In this document: positions 55,159 to 63,020 of the stretch, piece after piece
Layout: the number at the start of each line of letters is the position of its first letter
How positions within the stretch are numbered: the first letter of the stretch is position 1
NCBI GenBank assembly: GCA_902595855.1
Contig: CACJRY010000002.1
Location: 123,656 to 187,655 of the forward strand
DNA: 64,000 bases
From: an uncultured Alphaproteobacteria bacterium
Lineage (GTDB): Bacteria; Pseudomonadota; Alphaproteobacteria; HIMB59; GCA-002718135
Direction of reading: 5' to 3'
Position numbers and translations under genes: made by a program
Notes under the pieces: generated by a model
What the model saw: only the letters and a program-made list of their open reading frames with translations
Databases searched by the model: none
What the model was told of the DNA's origin: nothing

Positions 55159-55491
55159 ATGCAAATTCTATGTTTTGATATCGATGGGGTAATTTGTAAT
55201 AATACATGGGGTGAATATGAAAAAGCTATACCAAACAGACAAGTAATAAGAAAAATAAATAATTTATATGAAAAGGGTTATTTTATAAAAATTTTTACTG
55301 CAAGATATATGGGTAGAGCTAATGAGAATATTCAAGATGCATATGATATGGGTTTTGATTTTACAAATAAACAGCTTAAAAGTTGGGGTCTTAAATTTCA
55401 CTCATTAATTATGGGAAAACCAAGTTTTGACATATTAATTGATGACAAATCAATAGATTACAATATTGATTGGGTTGATAAATTTAAATAA
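55159..55491 (+). CDS. Small HAD-superfamily protein, possible phosphatase
   Basis: This 110-residue protein begins with a HAD motif I, LCFDIDGVICNN (Asp7 and Asp9). It has IFTARYMGRANEN, containing the motif II Thr, and ILIDDKSIDYN, a motif IV-like Asp pair. It has no cap domain, so it is a minimal HAD like those linked to capsule or heptose synthesis genes. The exact substrate is unknown. It sits between sufA (11 bases) and the nonulosonate genes and could belong to either group; the LPS-like role is favoured because similar small HAD proteins occur in surface-sugar clusters. Confidence 0.72.
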   Translation: MQILCFDIDGVICNNTWGEYEKAIPNRQVIRKINNLYEKGYFIKIFTARYMGRANENIQDAYDMGFDFTNKQLKSWGLKFHSLIMGKPSFDILIDDKSIDYNIDWVDKFK

Positions 55492-55545
55492 ATTTTAATA
55501 ATCGTAATAATCTAAATAAAAATAGACTAAAACAAGAGATTAATG

Positions 55546-55562
55546 TTAAAAAAAATTTTTAA
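55546..55562. repeat. Weak AT-only inverted repeat before neuB
   Basis: TTAAAAA and TTTTTAA surround three A at 55546-55562, in the 92-base gap between the HAD-like gene and neuB. All pairs are A-T, so it is at most a weak terminator for the SUF transcript. Downstream, TATATT followed by TATTAAATG lies just before the neuB start. Confidence 0.3.
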
Positions 55563-55583
55563 TTGTGCAGATTATATTATTAA

Positions 55584-56624
55584 ATGAAAAATTTTATACA
55601 AATAGGTAAAAGAAAAATCGGTCCGACATTTAAGCCTTTTATAATTGCTGAGATAGGCATAAATCATGGTGGTAAACTAAGTTTGGCAAAAAAAATGGTC
55701 GATCTTGCATATAAAAGTGGAGCAGAATGTGTTAAGCATCAAACACATGTAATCGATGATGAAATGTCAGATGATGCAAAAAAATTCCTTCCCTTAAATC
55801 AAAAAAAATCCATTTATCAGATAATGAAAGAGTGTGCTTTATCTGAGGCTGATGAAATAAAATTAAAAAAATATGTTGAATCAAAAAAAATGATTTTTTT
55901 AAGCACACCTTTTTCAAGAGAAGCTAGCAACAGACTTCATAAAATGAAAGTTAAAGCGTTTAAAATTGGATCTGGTGAATGTAATAATCTTCCTCTTATA
56001 GAACATATTGCTAAATTTAAAAAACCAATGATCATAAGTACAGGTATGAATAATATTGAAGATATAAAAGAAACTGTAAAAATATTAAAAAAAAATAAAG
56101 TAAGTTTTGCGCTCTTGCATTGTACTAATATCTATCCAACTCCAGCTAAATTAGTTCGTTATGGAGCAATGATGGAGTTAAAAAAAACATTTCCTAATAT
56201 TGTCTACGGATTGTCAGATCACACTACATCAAATTTAGCATGTTTAGGTGCAGTCGCCCTTGGCGCATCAATATTAGAAAGACATTTTACTGATACCATG
56301 GCTAGAAAAGGTCCAGACATAATTAACTCAATGGATCCTAAAGTATTATCTGATTTGATTAGAGACTCTAATAATTTATTTTTAATGAGAGGTGGAAAAA
56401 AAGAACCTGTAAAATTAGAAACTAAAACAATTAATTTTGCTTTTGCAACTGTTGTTGCAATAAAAAATATTTTACCTGGAGATATTTTTACAAAAAAAAA
56501 TATATGGGTTAAAAGACCTTCCTCTGGAGAAATACTTGCAAAAAATTTTAAAAATATATTGGGTAAAAAAGCAAAAAAATCGATTTCAAAAAATCAACAT
56601 TTAAAGTACTCAGACATAATTTAA
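55584..56624 (+). CDS. neuB: Nonulosonic acid synthase (N-acetylneuraminate/legionaminate synthase type)
   Basis: NeuB-family enzymes condense phosphoenolpyruvate with a six-carbon sugar such as ManNAc to make nine-carbon sialic-like acids. The 346-residue protein has the TIM-barrel motifs PFIIAEIGINHGGKLSLAK, CVKHQTHVIDDEM, TPFSREASNRL, FKIGSGECNNLPLIEHI, STGMNNIEDI, LLHCTNIYPTP and GLSDHTTSN, with ALGASILERHFT following. The last 60 residues form the antifreeze-like SAF domain. The family covers sialic, legionaminic and pseudaminic acid; the neighbour neuC-type epimerase favours a UDP-GlcNAc-derived route. No CMP-sugar synthetase is in the window. Confidence 0.88.
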   Translation: MKNFIQIGKRKIGPTFKPFIIAEIGINHGGKLSLAKKMVDLAYKSGAECVKHQTHVIDDEMSDDAKKFLPLNQKKSIYQIMKECALSEADEIKLKKYVESKKMIFLSTPFSREASNRLHKMKVKAFKIGSGECNNLPLIEHIAKFKKPMIISTGMNNIEDIKETVKILKKNKVSFALLHCTNIYPTPAKLVRYGAMMELKKTFPNIVYGLSDHTTSNLACLGAVALGASILERHFTDTMARKGPDIINSMDPKVLSDLIRDSNNLFLMRGGKKEPVKLETKTINFAFATVVAIKNILPGDIFTKKNIWVKRPSSGEILAKNFKNILGKKAKKSISKNQHLKYSDII

Positions 56625-56628
56625 ATTT

Positions 56629-57798
56629 ATGAAAAAAAAAATTCTTTTTTTCACTGGCAATAGATCAGAATACTATTTAATTTTCCCAATTTTAATTGAA
56701 TTTTTAAATGATAATCGTTTTAATACTGTTTTGCTGCAAGCTCATAATTTATATTATAAAAATAAAGTATTTGATAAAATTTTAGAAAGCAAAGTAAAAA
56801 ATAAATTTAAGTTTAGTTATTTTTTATCTAACAAGTCTTTATATTCAAATTTAAATACTTTTTTAAGTATTATGAATAAATCTAAATTATTTTTAAAAAA
56901 AACAAAACCTGATATAATATTTTTATATGGAGATAGATTTGAAACATATGCATTAGCTAATGTGGCATTTCAACTAAATATTCCCATAGCTCATATTGAA
57001 GGAGGGGATATAACAAATAGTGGCTTAAATGATGACTCAGTTAGGCATGCAATAACCAAACTTTCCCATCTTCATTTTACGACGAATGAAATGTCAAAAA
57101 ACAAAATAATTAAACTTGGAGAAGAAAAATGGAGAGTTAAAGATATTGGATTTACTGGAAACTATTATAAAAATTATAAAGCTTCAAAAAAAGAGATTGA
57201 AAATCGTTTTTCAATCAAAAAAAATGTTATTTTATTTACTCTACATCCTGAAAAAATTTCTGATAAACAACAATTATTCAGAATTAATAGATGCCTTGAA
57301 GCATTGAAATTCTTTGCAAATAAAAATTATACTTTAATTATAACTGGGCCAAATGATGAAAAAGGAAATAAAATTATTTTAACACAAATTATAAAATTTT
57401 ATAAAAAAAATAAACTAAATGTAATTTACGTTGAAAATTTAGGTAGCTATTTTTATCTTGGAATTATGGCTTTAAATTTATTAAAAAATTTTAAAATTAT
57501 ATGTATGGGAAATAGTTCCTCAATTATTAAGGAAACACCTATTTACAAATGTCCTGCAATTAACATTGGTATAAGGCAAAAAGGAAGATTGCAAGCAAAC
57601 AATATAATTAATTGTGATTTTAATAAAGATGAAATTAAAAAATCAATTTTAAAAGCATTTTCATTAAATTTTGAAAAAAAAGTAAAAAAATTAAAAAATC
57701 CATACGGTCAAAAAAGTTACAAAAATAATATTTTAAACTTTATTTACAAAATGAACTTAAAATCTAATAAATTTATTATAAAAAAAGAAGTTTACTAA
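56629..57798 (+). CDS. neuC: Hydrolysing UDP-N-acetylglucosamine 2-epimerase (NeuC/LegG type)
   Basis: The 389-residue GT-B-fold enzyme hydrolyses UDP-HexNAc with inversion at C2, supplying ManNAc or its derivative to NeuB. Key motifs are FFTGNRSEYYLIFPILIE at the N-terminus, FLYGDRFETYALANVAFQ, IAHIEGGDITNSGLNDDSVRHAI (with the signature His and Glu), KLSHLHFTTNEM and, in the C domain, GNSSSIIKETP. The first two bases after neuB's end are followed directly by the gene (4 bases), and hisF begins at once after its stop. NeuC and LegG cannot be told apart here by eye. Confidence 0.86.
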   Translation: MKKKILFFTGNRSEYYLIFPILIEFLNDNRFNTVLLQAHNLYYKNKVFDKILESKVKNKFKFSYFLSNKSLYSNLNTFLSIMNKSKLFLKKTKPDIIFLYGDRFETYALANVAFQLNIPIAHIEGGDITNSGLNDDSVRHAITKLSHLHFTTNEMSKNKIIKLGEEKWRVKDIGFTGNYYKNYKASKKEIENRFSIKKNVILFTLHPEKISDKQQLFRINRCLEALKFFANKNYTLIITGPNDEKGNKIILTQIIKFYKKNKLNVIYVENLGSYFYLGIMALNLLKNFKIICMGNSSSIIKETPIYKCPAINIGIRQKGRLQANNIINCDFNKDEIKKSILKAFSLNFEKKVKKLKNPYGQKSYKNNILNFIYKMNLKSNKFIIKKEVY

Positions 57799-58563
57799 AT
57801 GAATAAGAATAAAAAAATTAGAATAATAAGTAGATTAGATATTAATAATGATTTTGTCATCAAAGGATTGTATTATGAAGGTTTAAGAAAAGTAGGAGAT
57901 CCTGAGAAACTTGCTCAAAAATATTATGAAGATGGTTCAGATGAAATTATCTTTTTAGATGCCGTTGCCTCACTTTACGACCGAAACTCATTAAATCAAA
58001 TAGTAAAAAAAATAAGTAAAAATGTTTTTATTCCAATCACTGTTGGTGGTGGAATAAGAAGCTTAAAAGACATTAAAAATATTCTCAGATCTGGAGCGGA
58101 TAAAATTGCGATTAATTCTCATTTTCATAAAAATAAATCTTTTGTAAAAAATGCTGTTCAAGCCTTTGGTTCATCAACAATCGTGGGATCAATAACTGCT
58201 ATGAAAACAAAAGATAATTGGAATGCTTATATTGATAATGGTAAACATAAAATTAAAGAAAATTTATTAGAAATCTTAAAAAGATTTGAAGATAGTGGAG
58301 TCGGTGAAATTATTATCAATTCAAAAGATAAAGATGGTATGATGAAGGGCTTTGATATTGATTTGATAGAATTAGTATCAAGTACAGTTTCAGTACCAAT
58401 AATTGCTTCTAGTGGTGCGGGTAATGTTGATCATATATTAAAACTTATAAAACAAACAAATTGTGATGCAGTTAGTTTAGCTTCAGTATTACATTATAAT
58501 TATGACACTATAAAAAATATTAAAAAAACTTTAAAAGATAATAAGGTTTTTGTAAGATCATGA
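57799..58563 (+). CDS. hisF2: HisF-like cyclase subunit of the acetamidino-sugar pathway
   Basis: The 254-residue (beta-alpha)8 protein resembles imidazole glycerol phosphate synthase HisF but belongs to a surface-sugar variant. It keeps PITVGGGIRSLKDIKN and the catalytic-type Asp residues in ISRLDINNDFVIKG and NSKDKDGMMKGFD. VRS at the end overlaps hisH by four bases. The histidine operon is not here, and the partner gene is followed by a WbpG-type enzyme, as in P. aeruginosa O-antigen loci. In those, HisF/HisH channel ammonia to the amidotransferase. The call relies strongly on context. Confidence 0.84.
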   Translation: MNKNKKIRIISRLDINNDFVIKGLYYEGLRKVGDPEKLAQKYYEDGSDEIIFLDAVASLYDRNSLNQIVKKISKNVFIPITVGGGIRSLKDIKNILRSGADKIAINSHFHKNKSFVKNAVQAFGSSTIVGSITAMKTKDNWNAYIDNGKHKIKENLLEILKRFEDSGVGEIIINSKDKDGMMKGFDIDLIELVSSTVSVPIIASSGAGNVDHILKLIKQTNCDAVSLASVLHYNYDTIKNIKKTLKDNKVFVRS

Positions 58564-59192
58564 AAAATAAAGTTGTAATAATTGATTATGGATTAGGAAA
58601 TATTAAAAGTATTTATGATGCATTCTCAAGATTTAATGAAAGCGTTATAATCAGTAAAAATTTAAGCACAATTGGTTCAGCTAATTCAATAATTTTGCCT
58701 GGAGTCGGGAGCTTTGCAAAAGCTATGCAGCTTATAAATAAATTAGATCTGAAAAATACAATTATTAATCATGTAAAAAACAATAAACCATTACTTGGTA
58801 TCTGCCTTGGAATGCAACTTTTATTTGAAAATAGTGAAGAATTTGGCTTAAATAAAGGTTTATCATTGATACCTGGCAAAGTAAAAAAATTAAAATCTAA
58901 TAAATTTGAAAAACTGCCAAACATAGGATGGAGAAAGTTAAATAATAAAAAAATAAATTCAAAATTTTTAAATTCAATTAATAAATCAGATGAATTTTAT
59001 TTTCTTCATTCATTTTATTGTAAGCCAAAAAATGAAAACCATATTTTAGCTGAGACAAAATTTGGTAAACTCAAGTTTACATCAGTAGTAAATTATAAAA
59101 ATATTTATGGTTGTCAATTTCATCCTGAAAAAAGTAGCAAGGCTGGATTAAAAATAATAGAAAATTTCATTAAAATTGCTAACAAACAATAG
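58560..59192 (+). CDS. hisH2: HisH-like glutamine amidotransferase subunit of the acetamidino-sugar pathway
   Basis: The 210-residue class I glutaminase hydrolyses glutamine to supply ammonia. The catalytic Cys is in LLGICLGMQLLFENSEEFG and the His-Glu pair is in YGCQFHPEKSSKAG. VVIIDYGLGNIKSIYDAF at the N-terminus is the HisH signature. It overlaps hisF by four bases and is followed four bases on by the sugar amidotransferase gene. The trio matches the hisF-hisH-wbpG arrangement in O-antigen clusters rather than a histidine operon. Confidence 0.86.
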   Translation: MKNKVVIIDYGLGNIKSIYDAFSRFNESVIISKNLSTIGSANSIILPGVGSFAKAMQLINKLDLKNTIINHVKNNKPLLGICLGMQLLFENSEEFGLNKGLSLIPGKVKKLKSNKFEKLPNIGWRKLNNKKINSKFLNSINKSDEFYFLHSFYCKPKNENHILAETKFGKLKFTSVVNYKNIYGCQFHPEKSSKAGLKIIENFIKIANKQ

Positions 59193-59196
59193 TTTT

Positions 59197-60402
59197 ATGA
59201 AAAAAGTATTAACTCCGACAACACCTAAAAACGTAATTTTTTGTAGAAAATGTGTTATCTCAAATCAAAGGCCAAACTCCTCAGTTGAAATGAAAAATAA
59301 AGGTGAGAAGAAGCAGACCATAGCTTTTAATAAAAATGGGATATGTTCTGCCTGTCTTTATCATGAAAAGAAGAAAATGATAAATTGGCAAGAAAGGGAA
59401 AGTTTGTTATTTCAACTTTTAGAAAAATACAGATCAAAAAATGGCAACTATGATGTATTAGTTCCAAGTAGTGGTGGAAAAGATAGTTCATTTGCTGCTC
59501 ATGTTCTTAAACATAAATATGGAATGAATCCACTTGCTGTTACATGGGCTCCAAATATGTTCACTGATATCGGATTTCAAAATTTTACTAATTTATCAAA
59601 AATAGGAAATGTAGATAGTATTCTGGTTACCCCAAATGGTCTGACTCACAGGTTATTAACTAAAAAATCATTTATTAATCTAGGGCATCCGTTCCAACCT
59701 TTTATTCATGGTCAAAAAGTAATTGGTCCAAAAATCGCTGATAAATTTAATATTAAGCTAATTATGTATGGAGAAAATCAAGCAGAGTATGGAAATCCAA
59801 TTCAAGAAAACAAAAATTTTTTTATGGATCCTGTTTTTTACACTAATGATAAACCAAAAACCATAATGTTTGGTGGAGAAACTATTGATAATATTATTAG
59901 GAACAATAACAAAATCAATTTTAACGATTTTGAGACATATATTCCACTTAGCTCAAATGCAGTAAATCAGTCTAATATTAAAGTTAGTTACTTGGGTTAT
60001 TTTGAAAGATGGGATCCTCAAGAATGCTATTATTATGCTGTTAAAAATACTGGCTTTCAACCAAGTGAAGAAAGATCTGAAGGCACTTATTCAAGGTATA
60101 CAGAAATTGATGACAAAATTGTACCAATGCATTTTTATATGACACATATTAAGTTTGGTATTGGAAGAGCTAGCTATGATGCCTCTCAGGAGATCAGGAA
60201 TGAAAAAATTACAAGAGAAGAGGGCGTATACCTTGTAAAAAAATTTGATGGAGAATTTCCAAGAAAATATTTTTATGATTTCTTAAACTATATTGATTGT
60301 GATGAAGATGTATTTTTTAAAACAGTTGATAAATTTAGACCTAGTCATTTATGGAAAAAAAGTAAAAGAAATTGGATTCTTAAAAAAGCTGTATATTCAT
60401 AA
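59197..60402 (+). CDS. N-acetyl sugar amidotransferase (WbpG/PseA type)
   Basis: The 401-residue PP-loop (adenine nucleotide alpha-hydrolase) enzyme is of the type that converts an N-acetyl group to an acetamidino group on a sugar nucleotide or nonulosonate. It begins with two Cys motifs, FCRKCVISNQRPNS and GICSACLYHEKK, probably zinc sites. The PP-loop is LVPSSGGKDSSFAAHVLK. YGENQAEYGNPIQE and SDFxKEG-like segments near the end (ERSEGTYSRYTEIDDK) fit the family. I start it at the ATG at 59197 (MKKVLTPTTPK), four bases after hisH; the frame opens at 59176 with a non-preferred start. Known family members act on UDP-ManNAc3NAcA or legionaminic/pseudaminic acid. Confidence 0.87.
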   Translation: MKKVLTPTTPKNVIFCRKCVISNQRPNSSVEMKNKGEKKQTIAFNKNGICSACLYHEKKKMINWQERESLLFQLLEKYRSKNGNYDVLVPSSGGKDSSFAAHVLKHKYGMNPLAVTWAPNMFTDIGFQNFTNLSKIGNVDSILVTPNGLTHRLLTKKSFINLGHPFQPFIHGQKVIGPKIADKFNIKLIMYGENQAEYGNPIQENKNFFMDPVFYTNDKPKTIMFGGETIDNIIRNNNKINFNDFETYIPLSSNAVNQSNIKVSYLGYFERWDPQECYYYAVKNTGFQPSEERSEGTYSRYTEIDDKIVPMHFYMTHIKFGIGRASYDASQEIRNEKITREEGVYLVKKFDGEFPRKYFYDFLNYIDCDEDVFFKTVDKFRPSHLWKKSKRNWILKKAVYS

Positions 60403-60413
60403 ACAAAATATAA

Positions 60414-61208
60414 TTAATTAAAAAATTTATCTTTTTTTAAAACAAATGGATTTTTTAAAAGATTATAATTTTTGTTTTTGAAATCAATTTTTTTTTTAAA
60501 AAAGCTCTTAATAATCTTATCATTAAAATCTTTTGTTTTGGAGTACCTTATTAGTTTTAGAGGATTAATTTTTTGCTCTTTCATTTTTAATATTTCTTTG
60601 TTTTTAATGTTTTCCTTTAAAGAAATAATTGCGGCTTTTACACTCAACATTGTATAATCAAATAAATCAGAATTTTTTTCACAAATTGCATGAAATAAAA
60701 TTGGACCATTGTCCAGACCTGCTGTCAATCTATGTATAGTAGAACCAACAAGATGATAATTATTATCATATAAAGCCCAAAAGTTACAATCTGAACCTCT
60801 GTAATAAGGAGATATCCCCATATGAATATTAAAAGTTTTCTTTTTACTTAGAAATTGAGCAAGATTTCCTTTTATATAGCTAGATCCAAATACTATATAC
60901 AAATCACTTTTTAAAAATTTTTTCAAAAAAGGGAGTTTACATTTATTTAAATCTCCTTTTTTTAAACTTAATAAAATGATTCTCTTATTGATTTCTATAA
61001 ATTGATCGCCAAAAATTTTATTCTGAGATTTATTAACTTTATCAAAATATTTTTTTAGAATATTTGATTTGGGATAATTGCCTGATAATTCACCAGGAAA
61101 CAAAGTATCACATTCTTGAATTACAAATAATTCACTTGCAACAGAAGAAAGTTGATTAACAAGATAATTATGGCGACTTCTATTAGATGTAATTACTGTA
61201 ATTTTCAT
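60414..61208 (-). CDS. Formyltransferase-fold protein (sugar N-formyltransferase candidate)
   Basis: This 264-residue protein has the formyltransferase fold, which uses 10-formyl-tetrahydrofolate. The catalytic Asn and His are in FNIHMGISPYYRGSDCNFWAL and the Asp is in LTAGLDNGPILFHA, so all three active-site residues of the family appear present. Its N-terminus KITVITSNRSRHNYLVNQL is unlike methionyl-tRNA formyltransferase, and there is no tRNA-binding C domain. It most likely formylates an amino sugar of the surface polymer. It is two bases from the deacetylase gene, so the two are likely one operon. It is convergent with the amidotransferase gene (11 bases). Confidence 0.8.
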   Translation of the reverse strand: MKITVITSNRSRHNYLVNQLSSVASELFVIQECDTLFPGELSGNYPKSNILKKYFDKVNKSQNKIFGDQFIEINKRIILLSLKKGDLNKCKLPFLKKFLKSDLYIVFGSSYIKGNLAQFLSKKKTFNIHMGISPYYRGSDCNFWALYDNNYHLVGSTIHRLTAGLDNGPILFHAICEKNSDLFDYTMLSVKAAIISLKENIKNKEILKMKEQKINPLKLIRYSKTKDFNDKIIKSFFKKKIDFKNKNYNLLKNPFVLKKDKFFN

Positions 61209-61209
61209 T

Positions 61210-62184
61210 TTAATTCATTGATTTTATAATACTACTATGATCAACTCTAGCAATTTCGAATTTTGAATTATTAATTTTTTTCATATTATTATCAATAAGC
61301 ATTGATTCTTTAAAGCCTAATAAAATATTCATTTTTTTTAATACTTTTAAAGTATTGTTATCATAAGAGCCACATGGATGACTCATTGATCTTATACCAT
61401 ATTTAGTTTTAATAATTTTTTTTAATAATTTAAAATTTGTGAGATATTCTTTATGCTGTTTTTGGTAATTAAAATTAATAATCTTAGTTGGATGCGAATG
61501 AGAATGTAAGCCAATTTCATGATTAAGTTTATTTAGTTTTTGTAAACTTTCTTTATTCATTAAAAGGTGTTTATGGTATTTTTTTGGTTTGAAATTTTTT
61601 GATAAATAAAGTTCACTAATAATATTATTGTATTCGAAATTATTAAGAAGATGATCTCTAATAAATCTAAATTCTACATCATATTTTGTATATATTGGAA
61701 ACTTTTTTCGAAACTTTAATATTTTTTCTTTATTAAATATAAAAAAATTAGAAATTTCTTTTCGACCTAATTTTGATTTAACTATACTAATAAAATCTTT
61801 GTAAAATTCATTTATATTTTTGTAAAATGCATGCCTAAAGTGTCTGACAATTTCTATATTGTGAGGATTGTATTTAAATATATCGGTATAAATAAAAAAA
61901 AATGCTTTAATTTTGAAATCTTCTAAAATTGGTAATGCTATATTTTCCTGACATTTAAGAGCATCATCAAAAGTTAAACAAACTTTTTTTTCAACTTTTT
62001 TTTTATTAAGGATATTATTTATAAATTCATTGGCATTAATTATATTTTCTCTCCCAATATATTTAATGATCTTTACTAATTGATCACTATTTATTGAGCC
62101 TTGAGTTTTAATAAAATTATTTTTATCATGAAAGTGGTGAAACATGACACCATGTAAAAATTTATTTTTGTTATTAAAATACAT
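61210..62184 (-). CDS. Polysaccharide deacetylase (NodB-like, CE4)
   Basis: The 324-residue protein has CE4 features: motif 1 VCLTFDDALKCQE with the catalytic Asp, and motif 2 EIGLHSHSHPTKI with the metal His pair. GIRSMSHPCGSYDNN follows and contains a further His and Cys. Such enzymes remove N-acetyl groups from surface sugars. I use the ATG at 62184; a TTG lies one codon before it. It has no signal peptide by eye, so action on a lipid-linked or nucleotide-linked sugar on the cytoplasmic side is possible. It precedes the formyltransferase gene, and deacetylation followed by formylation would be a sensible pair. Confidence 0.82.
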   Translation of the reverse strand: MYFNNKNKFLHGVMFHHFHDKNNFIKTQGSINSDQLVKIIKYIGRENIINANEFINNILNKKKVEKKVCLTFDDALKCQENIALPILEDFKIKAFFFIYTDIFKYNPHNIEIVRHFRHAFYKNINEFYKDFISIVKSKLGRKEISNFFIFNKEKILKFRKKFPIYTKYDVEFRFIRDHLLNNFEYNNIISELYLSKNFKPKKYHKHLLMNKESLQKLNKLNHEIGLHSHSHPTKIINFNYQKQHKEYLTNFKLLKKIIKTKYGIRSMSHPCGSYDNNTLKVLKKMNILLGFKESMLIDNNMKKINNSKFEIARVDHSSIIKSMN

Positions 62185-62309
62185 CAATCAATAAGGTAGT
62201 TATTAATATTAATTTGATCTCTTTTATACAAAATTAGTAAAGTTATATAAAGGTTAAAGCAATTAATTATTTAGATATGATTATTTATGTATAATAATAA
62301 AATATATTT

Positions 62310-62337
62310 TTGATTTAATTAAATTCATTTATATGAT
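62310..62337 (+). promoter_or_regulatory. Predicted promoter for tRNA-Met
   Basis: TTGATT (62310-62315) and TATGAT (62332-62337) are separated by 16 bases. The start point would be near 62344, giving about 11 bases of leader before the tRNA at 62355. No other gene on the plus strand lies between here and the window edge. Confidence 0.5.
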
Positions 62338-62354
62338 AATTGCATTTTCTATAA

Positions 62355-62431
62355 GGCGGAGTAGCTCAGTTGGTCAGAGCGCACGGCTCATATTCGTGAT
62401 GTCGGGGGTTCAAATCCCTCCTCCGCTACCA
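62355..62431 (+). tRNA. tRNA-Met (anticodon CAT)
   Basis: A 77-base tRNA with all arms. The acceptor stem GGCGGAG pairs with CTCCGCT (G-U at the first pair), followed by discriminator A and an encoded CCA. The D stem is GCTC/GAGC and the anticodon stem CACGG/TCGTG. The loop CTCATAT gives anticodon CAT, and the T arm is GGGGG-TTCAAAT-CCCTC. The overall sequence resembles elongator tRNA-Met of Alphaproteobacteria. A CAT anticodon could also be tRNA-Ile2 modified by TilS, but the body favours elongator Met; initiator features (C-A mismatch at the first acceptor pair) are absent. Confidence 0.93.
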
Positions 62432-62519
62432 AAAAAATAAGAAACAAACAAAAAATATTTCAATAAATTTAGATTAAAGATCTCTAAAATATTTTTATTT
62501 TAAAATTTTTTAATCATAA

Positions 62520-63020
62520 TTATTTTAGTCTTACCTTACTTTTCTCCACTCCCTTTTTTTCCTTTAAGGAGCTAGAGGTATTTTTATTTTGATTAACAAT
62601 TTCTTTTCTTAAGTGTGTCAAAATTTTTGTTGTAGAAATTCCTTTTGTATAAGGAACTTCAATTAATTTTCCATTCCAACTAGATAAAAGTTTAATTATA
62701 TTTTCTCTTGTCTTTTTTTGTGGTCCTTTTTTCCAGTCATCACCATGCACCACATATTTTGGTTTTATTTTTTTTAAATTCTTAGTGTAATCAAGAGTAT
62801 TTTGAGCAATTACCAATTCTACATTTTTAATATTGCTAATGACAGTGTATCTTTGTTTATAATTCATTAAGGGTTTTCTTTTGTAGCTAGAAATTGCTTT
62901 ATCAGTTAAAAGTCCTACAACAACACTTCCATATTTACTCGCTGTATTTATAATTTTAATATGTCCATAATGTATAATGTCTCCAGCAAAACCTACATAT
63001 GATATATTTTTTTTTTTCAT
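62520..63020 (-). CDS. Stand-alone cytidylyltransferase (glycerol-3-phosphate or phosphonate type)
   Basis: The 166-residue nucleotidyltransferase has YVGFAGDIIHYGHIKIINTA with the catalytic HxGH motif, GLLTDKAISSYKRKP, VHGDDWKKGPQKKTREN and IEVPYTKGISTTKIL. Known relatives make CDP-glycerol (TagD), and a very similar sequence forms the N-terminal domain of fused PEP phosphomutase proteins that activate phosphonates. The last 20 residues are lysine-rich and unlike that domain boundary. It is coupled by four bases to a CDP-glycerol glycerophosphotransferase-like gene, which supports a CDP-alcohol product. I cannot tell the two functions apart by eye. Confidence 0.8.
   Translation of the reverse strand: MKKKNISYVGFAGDIIHYGHIKIINTASKYGSVVVGLLTDKAISSYKRKPLMNYKQRYTVISNIKNVELVIAQNTLDYTKNLKKIKPKYVVHGDDWKKGPQKKTRENIIKLLSSWNGKLIEVPYTKGISTTKILTHLRKEIVNQNKNTSSSLKEKKGVEKSKVRLK

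Noticed and set aside
57799..59192. hisF and hisH as part of the histidine biosynthesis operon
   Set aside because: They are embedded between a NeuC-type epimerase and a WbpG-type amidotransferase, with no other histidine gene nearby.
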